DNA of 64,000 bases from NCBI GenBank assembly GCA_944412445.1, contig CALYBJ010000010.1:1-64000 (forward strand), read 5' to 3'. Both the position numbers and the translations under genes were made by a program. Each line of letters begins with the position of its first letter. The stretch's first letter is position 1. Origin of the DNA: an uncultured Clostridia bacterium. GTDB lineage: Bacteria > Bacillota > Clostridia > Oscillospirales > Acutalibacteraceae. Under the pieces are notes generated by a model, which did not search any database, was not told the origin of the DNA, and worked only from the letters and a program-made list of their open reading frames with translations. This document shows, piece after piece, positions 17,463 through 25,948 of this stretch.

Positions 17463-18770
17463 TTATTTCTGTCCGTTTATAAACTGAGCCAAAGTAAGAT
17501 AGAAATCCTCAAAGCTTGTGGGATAGTCTACTGAGCCGCTGTAATCAAAGTGGTCGAAGCCCTCCATAGGCTCCATGTAATACCATACGCCTCTTTCGAT
17601 TTCCTCCCCTGCCGCCGCTGCCGCCTCATAGCTCTTGGCGTTGTCCGCCTCCGTCATGGGATATCTTGCGCTGGCAAGAGGCACTATTCCGTCGTTTATC
17701 TCCCAGTCCTTGTCAAGGGTTATTCCGTCTATGGTTCTGCCCTCAAGCATTCCCAGTATTAAGGAAGAGGGCTTGAAAATCGTAAACATGGAGTTTATCG
17801 GGATTTCATTGTCAAAGGAATCTGTTGTTGTGGCTCTTGCGGTGTATGAATAATAATATGCCGTAGGAACGGTTTTTATTTGCTCGTTAAGCTCTCTTGC
17901 TCCCCTCAGCGTAAGCTCATAGCCGCAGTTGTCCTCGGCGTTGTAGAAATTTATAATGTTTGATATACTGAAGGACGCTCTTTCCTCGCCCTGCTTGGGA
18001 GTAAGCCCGAACTGGCTGAAGTTCAGATTCCACATAAGTATTTCACTGCCTACCGTTGCGCCTATAAGGTTAAGTCCGAAGGATATAAGCATCATGGGAA
18101 CCTTTGCGTCATACACAAAATTTGCTATGGGCGAGCCGTTGTTGGGTCCCGAAAGAGATATAACCGCGTTTATGCTCTCTCCCTTTCCTCCGGTGAACAG
18201 AGGCGAAGTATTTTCTCCGGTGGCTGCGATTTCCTCCTGACTGCCGTACTCAAGAAGCGAAGCAAACAGCCTTATGGTTTCCGAGCCGAAGCTGTGGCCT
18301 ACAAGATTCAGCTTGCTTTCTCCGTCCCAGCAATTTTCCATAAGCTGATTGTTTTCATAGGAATAGCCGTATCTGTCGTGATTATGAGCCTTTGAATGTG
18401 CCTCGCCGTAATCAACAACTGTTCCCGTAAGCTGAGCGTACAGCTCGCAGGCTCTGTCCCAGGCGCTGCTTAAAGGTCCTACCGACGCCGCATAGGCTTC
18501 TATTCCGTAGGATTCATAAAGGGCGATAACATCCTTGTCCGAATTGCCGTCCCAGCCTCCCCAGTAAGGAGTATGGCTGTAAAATTCCTCCTGATATGAG
18601 CCCCAGCCGCCCATTCCGTGAACAAAAATATAAGGATAGCCGCCGGGTATATCGTAAATCTGTTCCGCACCGAAGCTTTCATCCGTCTGATTGCTTTCGG
18701 CAAAGGAAATTATTCCGGATGCCGACAAAAGAATTGAAATACAAAGTAATACTGCCGTTATTTTTTTCAT
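17463..18770 (-). CDS. secreted lipase of the bacterial lipase family I.5 type
   Basis: This 435-residue protein has a signal peptide (first ~24 residues, MKKITAVLLCISILLSASG) and an alpha/beta-hydrolase body: oxyanion region PYIFVHGMGGWG, catalytic serine in LVGHSFGSETIRL near residue 160, acid region in NDGIVPLASARYP, and histidine in GFDHFDYSG near the end. AWDRACELYAQLTGTVVDYG and HSKAHNHDRYG match the zinc-lid area of Staphylococcus/Geobacillus-type lipases. It is secreted and probably hydrolyses acylglycerols. It has its own promoter and terminator. Confidence 0.9.
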   Translation of the reverse strand: MKKITAVLLCISILLSASGIISFAESNQTDESFGAEQIYDIPGGYPYIFVHGMGGWGSYQEEFYSHTPYWGGWDGNSDKDVIALYESYGIEAYAASVGPLSSAWDRACELYAQLTGTVVDYGEAHSKAHNHDRYGYSYENNQLMENCWDGESKLNLVGHSFGSETIRLFASLLEYGSQEEIAATGENTSPLFTGGKGESINAVISLSGPNNGSPIANFVYDAKVPMMLISFGLNLIGATVGSEILMWNLNFSQFGLTPKQGEERASFSISNIINFYNAEDNCGYELTLRGARELNEQIKTVPTAYYYSYTARATTTDSFDNEIPINSMFTIFKPSSLILGMLEGRTIDGITLDKDWEINDGIVPLASARYPMTEADNAKSYEAAAAAGEEIERGVWYYMEPMEGFDHFDYSGSVDYPTSFEDFYLTLAQFINGQK

Positions 18771-18817
18771 ATTTACCTCCCGAATAAAATTGTTATAAAA
18801 AAACTGTTTTCACAAAT

Positions 18818-18846
18818 AATATATAGGAAATTTTATCCAGTGTCAA
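18818..18846 (-). promoter_or_regulatory. promoter of the lipase gene
   Basis: On the minus strand TTGACA (18846-18841) and TATATT (18823-18818) are 17 bases apart. Confidence 0.8.
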
Positions 18847-18923
18847 CACTTTTTCCGCAAAAACAGACAAATGTATATTTACTCTGTATTTTATTAAATA
18901 TCTGTATATTTATATACAGACAA

Positions 18924-18956
18924 ACAAAAAAAAGCCTCTGCGTTCCGCAAAGGCTT
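18924..18956 (-). terminator. terminator of the DUF4474 gene
   Basis: AAGCCTTTGCG with CGCAGAGGCTT on the minus strand (18956-18946/18942-18932) leads into a T run (plus-strand A's at 18926-18933). Confidence 0.9.
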
Positions 18957-18975
18957 TCCTTTAAATTTTCAGTTA

Positions 18976-19896
18976 TCAGTTCCAGATGATAGTCATTGTA
19001 AGTCCTAATCTCTGGTAGTTGATGCCTTCAATAAATCCCAAATCAAGTATGGATTCTTCAAGAGCGTCAGCCATCTCGTCGTTTGTCATAAAGTATGTGG
19101 CGTGGAGAGTAAGCTCCTTGGGGGCAACCATATCGAACAGCTTAAAGCCTGTAAGCCACCAGTGAGGCTCCGGACCTCTTGTCATATACAGCTCGTCCCC
19201 TTTGTAAAGGGCAAAGGACATGGTTATTGTTTCGCTGTCGGGAACGGTGTCATAGAAGGTTGAATCCGTGCCCGTGTCCTTATAATAAACGCCCATTTCC
19301 GCGCCGGTGGTTATTCCGTAGCGTCCCTTCCAGAGCTGAAGCATCCAGTCATGCTCGCCGTATGTGAATTTAAGGCGCATTGTATCGTAATACATTCCCA
19401 CAAGAGCCGCTCCTGCGTCATACACGGGAGAAAAGCCCCAGTTTCTCTGCCACGACTGTGTTTCCGAATAAAAGATCTGCTGATTTTTATCGTATCTGAA
19501 GCCTGCCGCAAGAATTATTTCACCTATATCCTTTGCGGCTCCCGTAAATCCCTCAAGGGAGTTGTCGTCGGATACGGTGCCGTTTGTTACAACATTGAAG
19601 AACACCTTTGAGGACGGAGCCTGAGAGGTATTTTCGATTGTCTGGGAATATGTATTGGCTTCCGCAAGGAAGTTTTCAATATAGCTTTCCTCTTCACTCA
19701 GAGCAGTAGTTTCAGTCTCCCGGCTGTCCTCGGTAAAAATTACATTTGTGGAGGGCATTTCATAGGACATCTCGTCGATTCCTCCTGCCGGAGAAGCCTC
19801 TCCCGGATCTCTCGTCAGCCATATTGCCGCCGCCGCTGCCGCTACTATTATAACAGCCGCTACGGCAAATATTATAATTTTTTTATTTTTATCCAT
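18976..19896 (-). CDS. membrane-anchored DUF4474 protein
   Basis: This 306-residue protein has one N-terminal transmembrane helix (IIIFAVAAVIIVAAAAAAIW), an acidic, Thr-rich linker (residues 30-90), and a C-terminal domain with the DUF4474 pattern SWQRNWGFSPVYDAGAA, LQLWKGRYGITTGAEMGVYY and WWLTGFKLF. The outer location of the C-terminal domain is inferred from topology. DUF4474 has no established biochemical function that I know. It lies between a lipase and an alkaline phosphatase gene, all on the same strand with separate promoters. Confidence 0.8.
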   Translation of the reverse strand: MDKNKKIIIFAVAAVIIVAAAAAAIWLTRDPGEASPAGGIDEMSYEMPSTNVIFTEDSRETETTALSEEESYIENFLAEANTYSQTIENTSQAPSSKVFFNVVTNGTVSDDNSLEGFTGAAKDIGEIILAAGFRYDKNQQIFYSETQSWQRNWGFSPVYDAGAALVGMYYDTMRLKFTYGEHDWMLQLWKGRYGITTGAEMGVYYKDTGTDSTFYDTVPDSETITMSFALYKGDELYMTRGPEPHWWLTGFKLFDMVAPKELTLHATYFMTNDEMADALEESILDLGFIEGINYQRLGLTMTIIWN

Positions 19897-19920
19897 ATTT
19901 CTGCCCCCTGTGCCACAAGC

Positions 19921-19949
19921 ATATCACATACTTATGAACATTGTGTAAA
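19921..19949 (-). promoter_or_regulatory. probable promoter of the DUF4474 gene
   Basis: TTTACA (19949-19944) and TGATAT (19926-19921) lie 17 bases apart on the minus strand, 24 bases before the ATG. Confidence 0.5.
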
Positions 19950-19968
19950 ATACATTAAATCCGTATGC

Positions 19969-21126
19969 TTATAAATCTGTATTTTTTATCCAAGCGTTGA
20001 AAATTTCCTTGGGGAAATCATCTTCGTCAAAGCCCAGCGAATAGGCGATCCTTATGGGAATTTCATAATTCTCAACAGTCTGTCCGTTTTCTATAAAGCT
20101 GTGGGAGCCGTATACAAATACGGGTACATCCGCTGAGGAATGGCTTCCCTTTGTATAGGAATAGCTGCCGTCATCGTTTAATACTATTCCGCCTGTTTCA
20201 TGGTCCGCCGTTACTACTACAAGCGTATTGCCGTCCTTTTCCGCAAACTCAAGAGCTTCCCTTACGGTATTGTCAAACTCCTCAAGAGCCTCTGCCATTT
20301 CCGCCATATCGTTGTCATGGGATCTCTTGTCTATATGGGCGCCCTCTATCATAAGGAAAAAGCCCTCTTCACCGTCGTCAAGAATGTCAATAGCCTTTGA
20401 AGCCATCTGTGAAAGAGTGGGAGTTTCGGCGTCGGTCTGCTCCGTGTGCCATGTGGAGTTTTCAAACTGTCCGTAGCTTCTCTCTCCCGCTTCCACTGCC
20501 ATCATTTCACTGTATGTAGAAACAAATGTAAATCCGTTTTCCTCTGCCTTTTCCTTTGTTACATAGTCGGAGGCTCCGCCCCAGATAAGGTCAAGATCGG
20601 ATTTAAGCTGCTGGCTGTCGATTCCTATTGTATCGTAACGGCTGCAGGTATGAACAGAAAACGCCGCAGGAGTTGCTCCCGACGTGTCATCGGTTGTAAT
20701 AATTCCCGTTTTCATTCCCGCTTCCTGACAAAGCTCGGTAATGCTTAAGGGCTTGCTTTCAAGTCCGAAAACATCGTACCAGTATACTCCCAGAGTGCTG
20801 TTTATAATTCTTGTTCCGCAGGCAAGAGCCGAGCCTCCTGCGGCGCTGTCCGTTGTAAGGCTGCTTGCAGAGCGTGTTCTGGAACGGCCCTCAATTTCAA
20901 TCTCATCCAGTGCGAGAGTTATGTTTCTCTCCTGTTTCGCCGCCTCAAGATGAAGAGGTCCCATGCCGTCGCCTATCAGAAGGATTACATTTTCCACATT
21001 GTCAAAGGAAGAAGGATCAATCTGAGGCTTCTGGGTGTTTATCCCCAAAGCCGTTGTAATAGGCACAATAAGAGCCATTACAATGCTAATAAAGGATTCA
21101 AGAAATGTTCTTACCATTAAAATCAT
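19969..21126 (-). CDS. alkaline phosphatase
   Basis: This 385-residue member of the alkaline phosphatase superfamily releases phosphate from monoesters outside the membrane. The metal and nucleophile sites are clear: LLIGDGMGP (zinc/magnesium Asp), TTDSAAGGSALACG (nucleophilic Ser near residue 93), EGAHIDKRSHDND and VTADHETGG. A hydrophobic N-terminal stretch (residues 5-28) acts as signal or anchor. The reading frame starts MILMVRTF; the later ATG (MVRTF) is equally possible. No phosphate regulon genes are adjacent. Confidence 0.95.
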   Translation of the reverse strand: MILMVRTFLESFISIVMALIVPITTALGINTQKPQIDPSSFDNVENVILLIGDGMGPLHLEAAKQERNITLALDEIEIEGRSRTRSASSLTTDSAAGGSALACGTRIINSTLGVYWYDVFGLESKPLSITELCQEAGMKTGIITTDDTSGATPAAFSVHTCSRYDTIGIDSQQLKSDLDLIWGGASDYVTKEKAEENGFTFVSTYSEMMAVEAGERSYGQFENSTWHTEQTDAETPTLSQMASKAIDILDDGEEGFFLMIEGAHIDKRSHDNDMAEMAEALEEFDNTVREALEFAEKDGNTLVVVTADHETGGIVLNDDGSYSYTKGSHSSADVPVFVYGSHSFIENGQTVENYEIPIRIAYSLGFDEDDFPKEIFNAWIKNTDL

Positions 21127-21190
21127 ACTTTCACCTCATAAAATTATTTATTTAACGGGAAATCCGAAAATTCCCCGCAAATTCCTTTCT

Positions 21191-22696
21191 TTACGGCAGA
21201 ACCGACAAATCAAGCCTGTCAAAGGCTTTTATAAATTCACCGAACTCGTCAATAATCATTTTTACTCCGCCTTTGCTGTTGCTTTCGGCGTTAAAGGGAA
21301 GTATCGGGTCATGTACGCTGAGCCTTAAAAGCATCCAGCCGTCTCCGTGGTTTCTGTCAAGGGAAATTCTTATGCCCTCTCTGTTGTCATTTGCCGGCGT
21401 CCAGCCTTCCCTGCCCTTTGCATACTCCTTCAAGGCTTCGATAACCTTTTCTCCGTACTCCTTAAAATTCTCCTCAAGAATTTTAAATCGTAATTCCTTT
21501 TCCTCAAGAGGCTCCTTTAAATCAGCTATCAGGCTGTTTAAATCCTTCCCCTGAGCCTTTAAATTCACAAAAAGAATTATTATTTTTGTTATTAAATAAG
21601 CTCCGTCGTCAAGGAAATAATTTTCCCTTAAAGCGGCGTGTCCCGATGTTTCAATGGCAAGAGGACAGTTTATGCCTTCGCTGTTCAGCCGTACCGCTTC
21701 GTTAATGACATTTTTATATCCTCTTTTAAAGCGGTGATGCCGTCCTCCCAGATTTTTTTCGATAAACTCCTTAAGTCCGTCGCTTGTAACGGAATCGGTT
21801 ACTATCGTTCCTCCGGAATTGCCCTCCAGCGCTATTACGGAAGCAAGCGCTATAAGCCTGTTTCTGTTTATCTCTCTGCCCTTTTCGTCTACGCAGGCGG
21901 CTCTGTCCACATCGGTGTCAAAAATTACTCCCAAATCAGCTCCGGAATTTACCGCCGCTTCCGATATGAACCTCATTGCCTGTTCATTTTCGGGGTTCGG
22001 CACATGATTGGGGAACATTCCGTCAGGCTCAAGGAACTGACTGCCGTTTATATCCGCTCCCAGCTTCTGAAGAACTTCACGGGCGTAAAATCCTCCCGCT
22101 CCGTTTCCCGCGTCAACAGCTATATGAAAGCCCTGAAGAGGCTTTTCACTGCTTCCGCCCTTTATTCCGTTTTTTATAATCTCTCTTAAATGCTCCGCAT
22201 ATACGGACATGAAATCTCTTTTTTCGCTTCTGTCCGGCAGGCTTTCAAGGCTTTCGCTTATTTCTTCCTCTTCGGCATACTTCAGTACCTTTTCTATGTC
22301 TTCTCCCTCAAAGCCTCCCGACGGCGTAAAAAATTTAAGCCCGTTTTTGTCCCAGGGATGATGACTGGCGGTTATCTGCACCGCCGCCGTGCATTTCCAC
22401 AATACAGTCGTCATGAACATTGCAGGCGTGGAAGAAAGTCCGCAGTCCAAAACCTTTGCGCCTCCGGAGCTTAATTCCCTTACGGCGCAGTTTTTTATCC
22501 TCTCTGCGGAAACACGGGAATCATGCCCCACGGATATTGTCATCTCGGCAGGCTTAAGACCTGTTTTTTCTTCCGTCAGCCTTAAAAAGCCCCGGATTAT
22601 TTTCCTCACCGCTTCATTTGTAAGCTGTATTTTATCCTTTTCTCCTGCCGCCGTTCCTCTTATATCCGTTCCGCTTTTCAAGCTCATGAGAGACAT
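21191..22696 (-). CDS. phosphoglucomutase/phosphomannomutase family protein
   Basis: This 501-residue enzyme belongs to the alpha-D-phosphohexomutases. It has the N-terminal SGTDIRGTA, the phosphoserine loop TASHHPWDKNGLKF near residue 110, the metal loop DTDVDRAACVD near residue 260, and a sugar-binding part ETSGHAALRENYFLDDGAY around residue 345. Substrate preference (glucose, mannose or glucosamine phosphate) cannot be read from sequence. GGAGAAG precedes the ATG. It starts 21 bases after the sigma-factor-like gene and is probably in its operon. Confidence 0.92.
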   Translation of the reverse strand: MSLMSLKSGTDIRGTAAGEKDKIQLTNEAVRKIIRGFLRLTEEKTGLKPAEMTISVGHDSRVSAERIKNCAVRELSSGGAKVLDCGLSSTPAMFMTTVLWKCTAAVQITASHHPWDKNGLKFFTPSGGFEGEDIEKVLKYAEEEEISESLESLPDRSEKRDFMSVYAEHLREIIKNGIKGGSSEKPLQGFHIAVDAGNGAGGFYAREVLQKLGADINGSQFLEPDGMFPNHVPNPENEQAMRFISEAAVNSGADLGVIFDTDVDRAACVDEKGREINRNRLIALASVIALEGNSGGTIVTDSVTSDGLKEFIEKNLGGRHHRFKRGYKNVINEAVRLNSEGINCPLAIETSGHAALRENYFLDDGAYLITKIIILFVNLKAQGKDLNSLIADLKEPLEEKELRFKILEENFKEYGEKVIEALKEYAKGREGWTPANDNREGIRISLDRNHGDGWMLLRLSVHDPILPFNAESNSKGGVKMIIDEFGEFIKAFDRLDLSVLP

Positions 22697-22717
22697 GGTT
22701 CTTCTCCTTTTCGGTCT

Positions 22718-24016
22718 TTAACCTAAATTAAAATGAAAATTTCCGCCTTCAACCACATAGCCGTTTTCGTCGTCCTCATCACCCTCATCGGGAGTTTCAT
22801 TGCCTCCCTCAGGCTCAGGCGTTATTACCGGAACCGTCTGTGTTGTAGTTTCCGTTGTAGTCTCTGTAACCGTGGTCTGTTGTGTTGTGGTCTGCGTGGT
22901 TGTCTCCGTTGTGGATGCGGTTGTGGTTTCAGTTGTTGTTTCCGTTGTGGTTTCAGTGGTTCTTTCCGTGGTAGGCTTCGTGGTTATCTCCATAGTGGTG
23001 GCTCTTGTTGTATCGCCCGTGGCTATTACGCTTCCGTCGTCTTTCTTTCCGCCCTGCACCGCAAGAACTACCGCTACCGTTCCCGCTATTATTATAAGTA
23101 TCGCTACAGCCGCCATTACTACCTTTACGGCAGGTGTCATCTCTTTTTTCTCTTTTCTGTTTCCCCTGTCAACGGCGTAGTGAGTGGTTACAAAATTTCC
23201 TCCGTTCTTCGCTCCCGCAGTATTTATATACATGGTATCGTCGCTGTCGCTGTAAGAACTGCGCATATCGGCAGGAGCTCCGCCCTTCATTCTGTCCATG
23301 CAGTTTATTCCCGTTTTGCCAGTTACGCTTGCGGCAATATCCTCGGGAATTACTATGCTCTGAGCCATTGTGGACAGTATATCGGGAAGAAAAGTGGTTA
23401 TGCCCTGAGCGTCATAGCCCATTTCGGTGAATTTATGCTCTTCGGTCTTGATTCTGTTTCTGCCCTTTAACAGCCTGTTTTTCAAAGCTCTCAGGGAAAT
23501 CTGCTCCCCTGCTGCGATCTCCTCGGTTTCAAGTCCGCTGAAATAATACTGAAGCACCGCCACCCTGAGCTTCAAAGGCAGCTCTGACAAAATATTATCC
23601 GTTATCTGCATCATATCAACGGTAATCTCGATTCCATCGGGATAATAAGCCATTTCGTCAGCGTCCGAAGCAAGAATGTCGTCAAGAGTTTCCCCCTCGG
23701 GAGAATCCGTATCTATGTAATCTCCGAACATTTCAGGATGATTGTCGATTATGTATCTTCTGCACCTGCTTCCTACGACGCCGTAAAGCCACTTCTCAAA
23801 AACAGCCGCATCCCTGAAGCCTGCCGCCTGAAGATATACATAATCAAAAATATCAACGGTCATTCTTTTTGCTTCCGACATATTTTTAAGGATTTTGCAG
23901 CATAAGAAATACACCTTTTTTTCATACATAAGGTATATATCGCCGAAAGAATCTCTCATTCCGTTTTTGATATTGGCAAGATACATGGAAACTTTTCTGT
24001 AATCGTTACTTGTCAT
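22718..24016 (-). CDS. sigma-70 family (ECF-like) factor fused to a transmembrane helix and Thr-rich stalk
   Basis: Residues 1-185 look like an ECF sigma factor: a region 2 part (DSFGDIYLMYEKKVYFLCCK, then FDYVYLQAAGF and FEKWLYGVVGSRCRRY) and a region 4 helix-turn-helix (LPLKLRVAVLQYYFSGLETEEIA, then LKNRLLKGRNRIK). A ~100-residue linker follows, then a single transmembrane helix (about 295-322, VVMAAVAILIIIAGTVAVVL), a Thr/Glu repeat stalk of ~65 residues, and an acidic end. So the sigma domain would be tethered inside and the stalk would lie outside. The ATG at 24016 has GGAGGATG upstream and is preferred over 24031. No separate anti-sigma gene is adjacent. Whether it still activates transcription is unknown. 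Confidence 0.8.
   Translation of the reverse strand: MTSNDYRKVSMYLANIKNGMRDSFGDIYLMYEKKVYFLCCKILKNMSEAKRMTVDIFDYVYLQAAGFRDAAVFEKWLYGVVGSRCRRYIIDNHPEMFGDYIDTDSPEGETLDDILASDADEMAYYPDGIEITVDMMQITDNILSELPLKLRVAVLQYYFSGLETEEIAAGEQISLRALKNRLLKGRNRIKTEEHKFTEMGYDAQGITTFLPDILSTMAQSIVIPEDIAASVTGKTGINCMDRMKGGAPADMRSSYSDSDDTMYINTAGAKNGGNFVTTHYAVDRGNRKEKKEMTPAVKVVMAAVAILIIIAGTVAVVLAVQGGKKDDGSVIATGDTTRATTMEITTKPTTERTTETTTETTTETTTASTTETTTQTTTQQTTVTETTTETTTQTVPVITPEPEGGNETPDEGDEDDENGYVVEGGNFHFNLG
22840..22995 (-). repeat. Thr-codon repeat tract inside the sigma-fusion gene
   Basis: On the minus strand this stretch encodes repeated TTETTTE-like units made of ACA/ACC/ACG, ACT and GAA codons. It is a low-complexity coding repeat for an extracellular stalk; it is not a CRISPR because the units are not separated by spacers. 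Confidence 0.8.
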
Positions 24017-24264
24017 GAAATCATCCTCCATTTAATAAAGTATATACTATATTAATATAAATTTCAATATTTTTATTTAAAAGACCTTTAAGGAAAATGT
24101 ATATTTTTTTCGATAAATCACCTCTTAATGTCAAATATCCTCTTGAAAATTGCAAAAGATTATTTTATAATAATTTTGTATTGCATCGGGACTGTGCCTG
24201 ACGCATATACGATAATTCCGAAAAAACAATTTGATTTTTCATCATATGTTAGGAGGCTGTTAAA

Positions 24265-25791
24265 TTGGCGGACAAACAGACTGTTTCCGAAGTTAATCAG
24301 TCCGAAGTTGAAAAACAGGTTAAACAGCAAAGTAAATTTTATCTTTCTCCCAAAGAAATGGCGTCTTACATCCTTTCCGGAGTAGGAGATAAAAACTGGG
24401 AAACCTTTAACGGAAGCAACTCGGACTTCTATTACAGAACAATGATAGGCGCCGAAGCGGCTACCCTCAGTACCGCAAGCGTTATCTGCACCTTTGCGGA
24501 CACCTTTGACAACGCTATTTCCGGTCCTATTCTTGACAGAACAAGAACAAGATGGGGCAGAGTCCGTCCGTATCTTATTCTTACTCTTCCCCTGTGGATA
24601 ATCGCAAACTTCGTCCCCTGGATTCTCCCCACGGGCTTTTCACAGATTCTCTATCTTATTATTTTCGCGGTTCTCTACTACTGCGGCTCCATTGCAAACT
24701 CCTTTTACACTCCCGCTTATTCAGCACTCCTGTTTAACCTTACTCCCAATGTTGACGAAAGAAACAGACTCATAGCGGCGGATACCTATGTTGACCTTTT
24801 AGGAGTGTGGATTCCGTCACTTTTCCCCTTCCTTGTTGACTTCCTGCCCGGCTCCGTATCAAGAAGAGCCATTTATATAGGCGGCGCAATTTTCTTTATC
24901 GCCCTTGTTATAATTTTCAGAATTTACGGCTTCTTTACCCTCAGAGAGCGCGTTCCCCTTGCCTCCCGTCAGGACATGAACGAGGTAAGCGTCTGGAAAT
25001 CCCTTAAAATGGTTGCCACCTGCCAGCCCATGTGGATTCTTATGATTAAAAACTTCTTCGGCGTAGGAAAAGCCGTCGGCGTCCGTGTCCAGAACGACTT
25101 CTGGCTCAACTGCTTCGGAAAGGTTTCCTACAGCACAATCACAAGCCTTTTCACCGGTCTTCCCAGCTACTTCGTGCTGCCTCTTGCACCAAAGCTTACT
25201 AAAAAGCTGGGTCTTAAAAATTTAGGCGCATTAAGCTACGGCGTATGCGGTATAACCTACATAATCATGTGGCTTATAGGCTACAATCCCTTCGGCGATT
25301 CCCACACTGTTTTAAATCTTATCTGGATGACAATAGCCCTTACCTTCGCAGGAGCCTTCAACAGTATCCAGAGATACTGCTCCACCGCCATGACAGGCGA
25401 TATGTACGACTATGTTGAATGGAAAACAGGTATCAGAAACGAAGGTATCATGAGCGCCGCAACAGGCTACATCAGCCTTATTTCAAACCAGGCTGCAACA
25501 CTTATCAGCGGCGGTCTTATAACCGTTTTAGGTATTCGCTCAAAATACATGGGCGGTCAGCTTGTTCGTCAGACTGACCCCACAATGCTCAGCCATATCT
25601 GGACGATTTTCGCCCTGGCTCCCGGAATCGGCAGAACCCTTAAAGGAATTACTCTCTGGTTCTTCTGCGTACACGGAAAGACAAGAGAACAGATGATGCA
25701 CGATCTCGCGGTAACAAGAGCTTCAAAGGTTATCGACACCGGAAACGGCGATAATAATACCGACGGCAAGGACGAAAATAATTCCGATTAA
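24265..25791 (+). CDS. MFS transporter, glycoside-pentoside-hexuronide (GPH) type
   Basis: This 508-residue protein has twelve hydrophobic segments. The GPH-type cation:sugar symporter signature is visible as FADTFDNAISGPILDRTRTR followed by WGRVRPYLILTLPLW near residues 75-110. The translation begins at TTG 24265 with AGGAGG 8 bases upstream. The N-terminal ~35 residues and the Asn/Asp-rich C-terminus are hydrophilic. A strong terminator follows. The substrate is probably a di- or oligosaccharide, an inference from family only, because no glycosidase gene is adjacent. Confidence 0.9.
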   Translation: MADKQTVSEVNQSEVEKQVKQQSKFYLSPKEMASYILSGVGDKNWETFNGSNSDFYYRTMIGAEAATLSTASVICTFADTFDNAISGPILDRTRTRWGRVRPYLILTLPLWIIANFVPWILPTGFSQILYLIIFAVLYYCGSIANSFYTPAYSALLFNLTPNVDERNRLIAADTYVDLLGVWIPSLFPFLVDFLPGSVSRRAIYIGGAIFFIALVIIFRIYGFFTLRERVPLASRQDMNEVSVWKSLKMVATCQPMWILMIKNFFGVGKAVGVRVQNDFWLNCFGKVSYSTITSLFTGLPSYFVLPLAPKLTKKLGLKNLGALSYGVCGITYIIMWLIGYNPFGDSHTVLNLIWMTIALTFAGAFNSIQRYCSTAMTGDMYDYVEWKTGIRNEGIMSAATGYISLISNQAATLISGGLITVLGIRSKYMGGQLVRQTDPTMLSHIWTIFALAPGIGRTLKGITLWFFCVHGKTREQMMHDLAVTRASKVIDTGNGDNNTDGKDENNSD

Positions 25792-25802
25792 AAAATATTC
25801 TG

Positions 25803-25837
25803 CTGCATGATGCTTTCACGGCGTCATGCAGTTTTTT
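25803..25837 (+). terminator. terminator of the GPH transporter gene
   Basis: CTGCATGA (25803-25810) pairs with TCATGCAG (25824-25831) and is followed by six T residues. Confidence 0.85.
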
Positions 25838-25861
25838 ATTCTATTATTTAACTTTTATCTG

Positions 25862-25890
25862 TTGACAAACTTCATAAGTTAATATATAAT
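25862..25890 (+). promoter_or_regulatory. consensus promoter of the secreted protein gene
   Basis: A perfect TTGACA (25862-25867) and a perfect TATAAT (25885-25890) are 17 bases apart. This exact consensus suggests strong, constitutive expression. Confidence 0.92.
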
Positions 25891-25948
25891 AACAATGTAA
25901 TATTGTTTTATTGTGAACAATTCCTTAAAGTTAAGGGGGCATTTTAAA

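Noticed and set aside
22840..22995. Short periodic repeats that might suggest a CRISPR or satellite
   Set aside because: The units are variations of TTE/TTT codons in a coding frame, with no spacers and no palindromic repeat.
22733..23470. 245-codon plus-strand frame rich in Arg, Cys and Tyr
   Set aside because: It is the complement of the Thr-rich sigma-fusion gene; the low-complexity codons cause the open frame.
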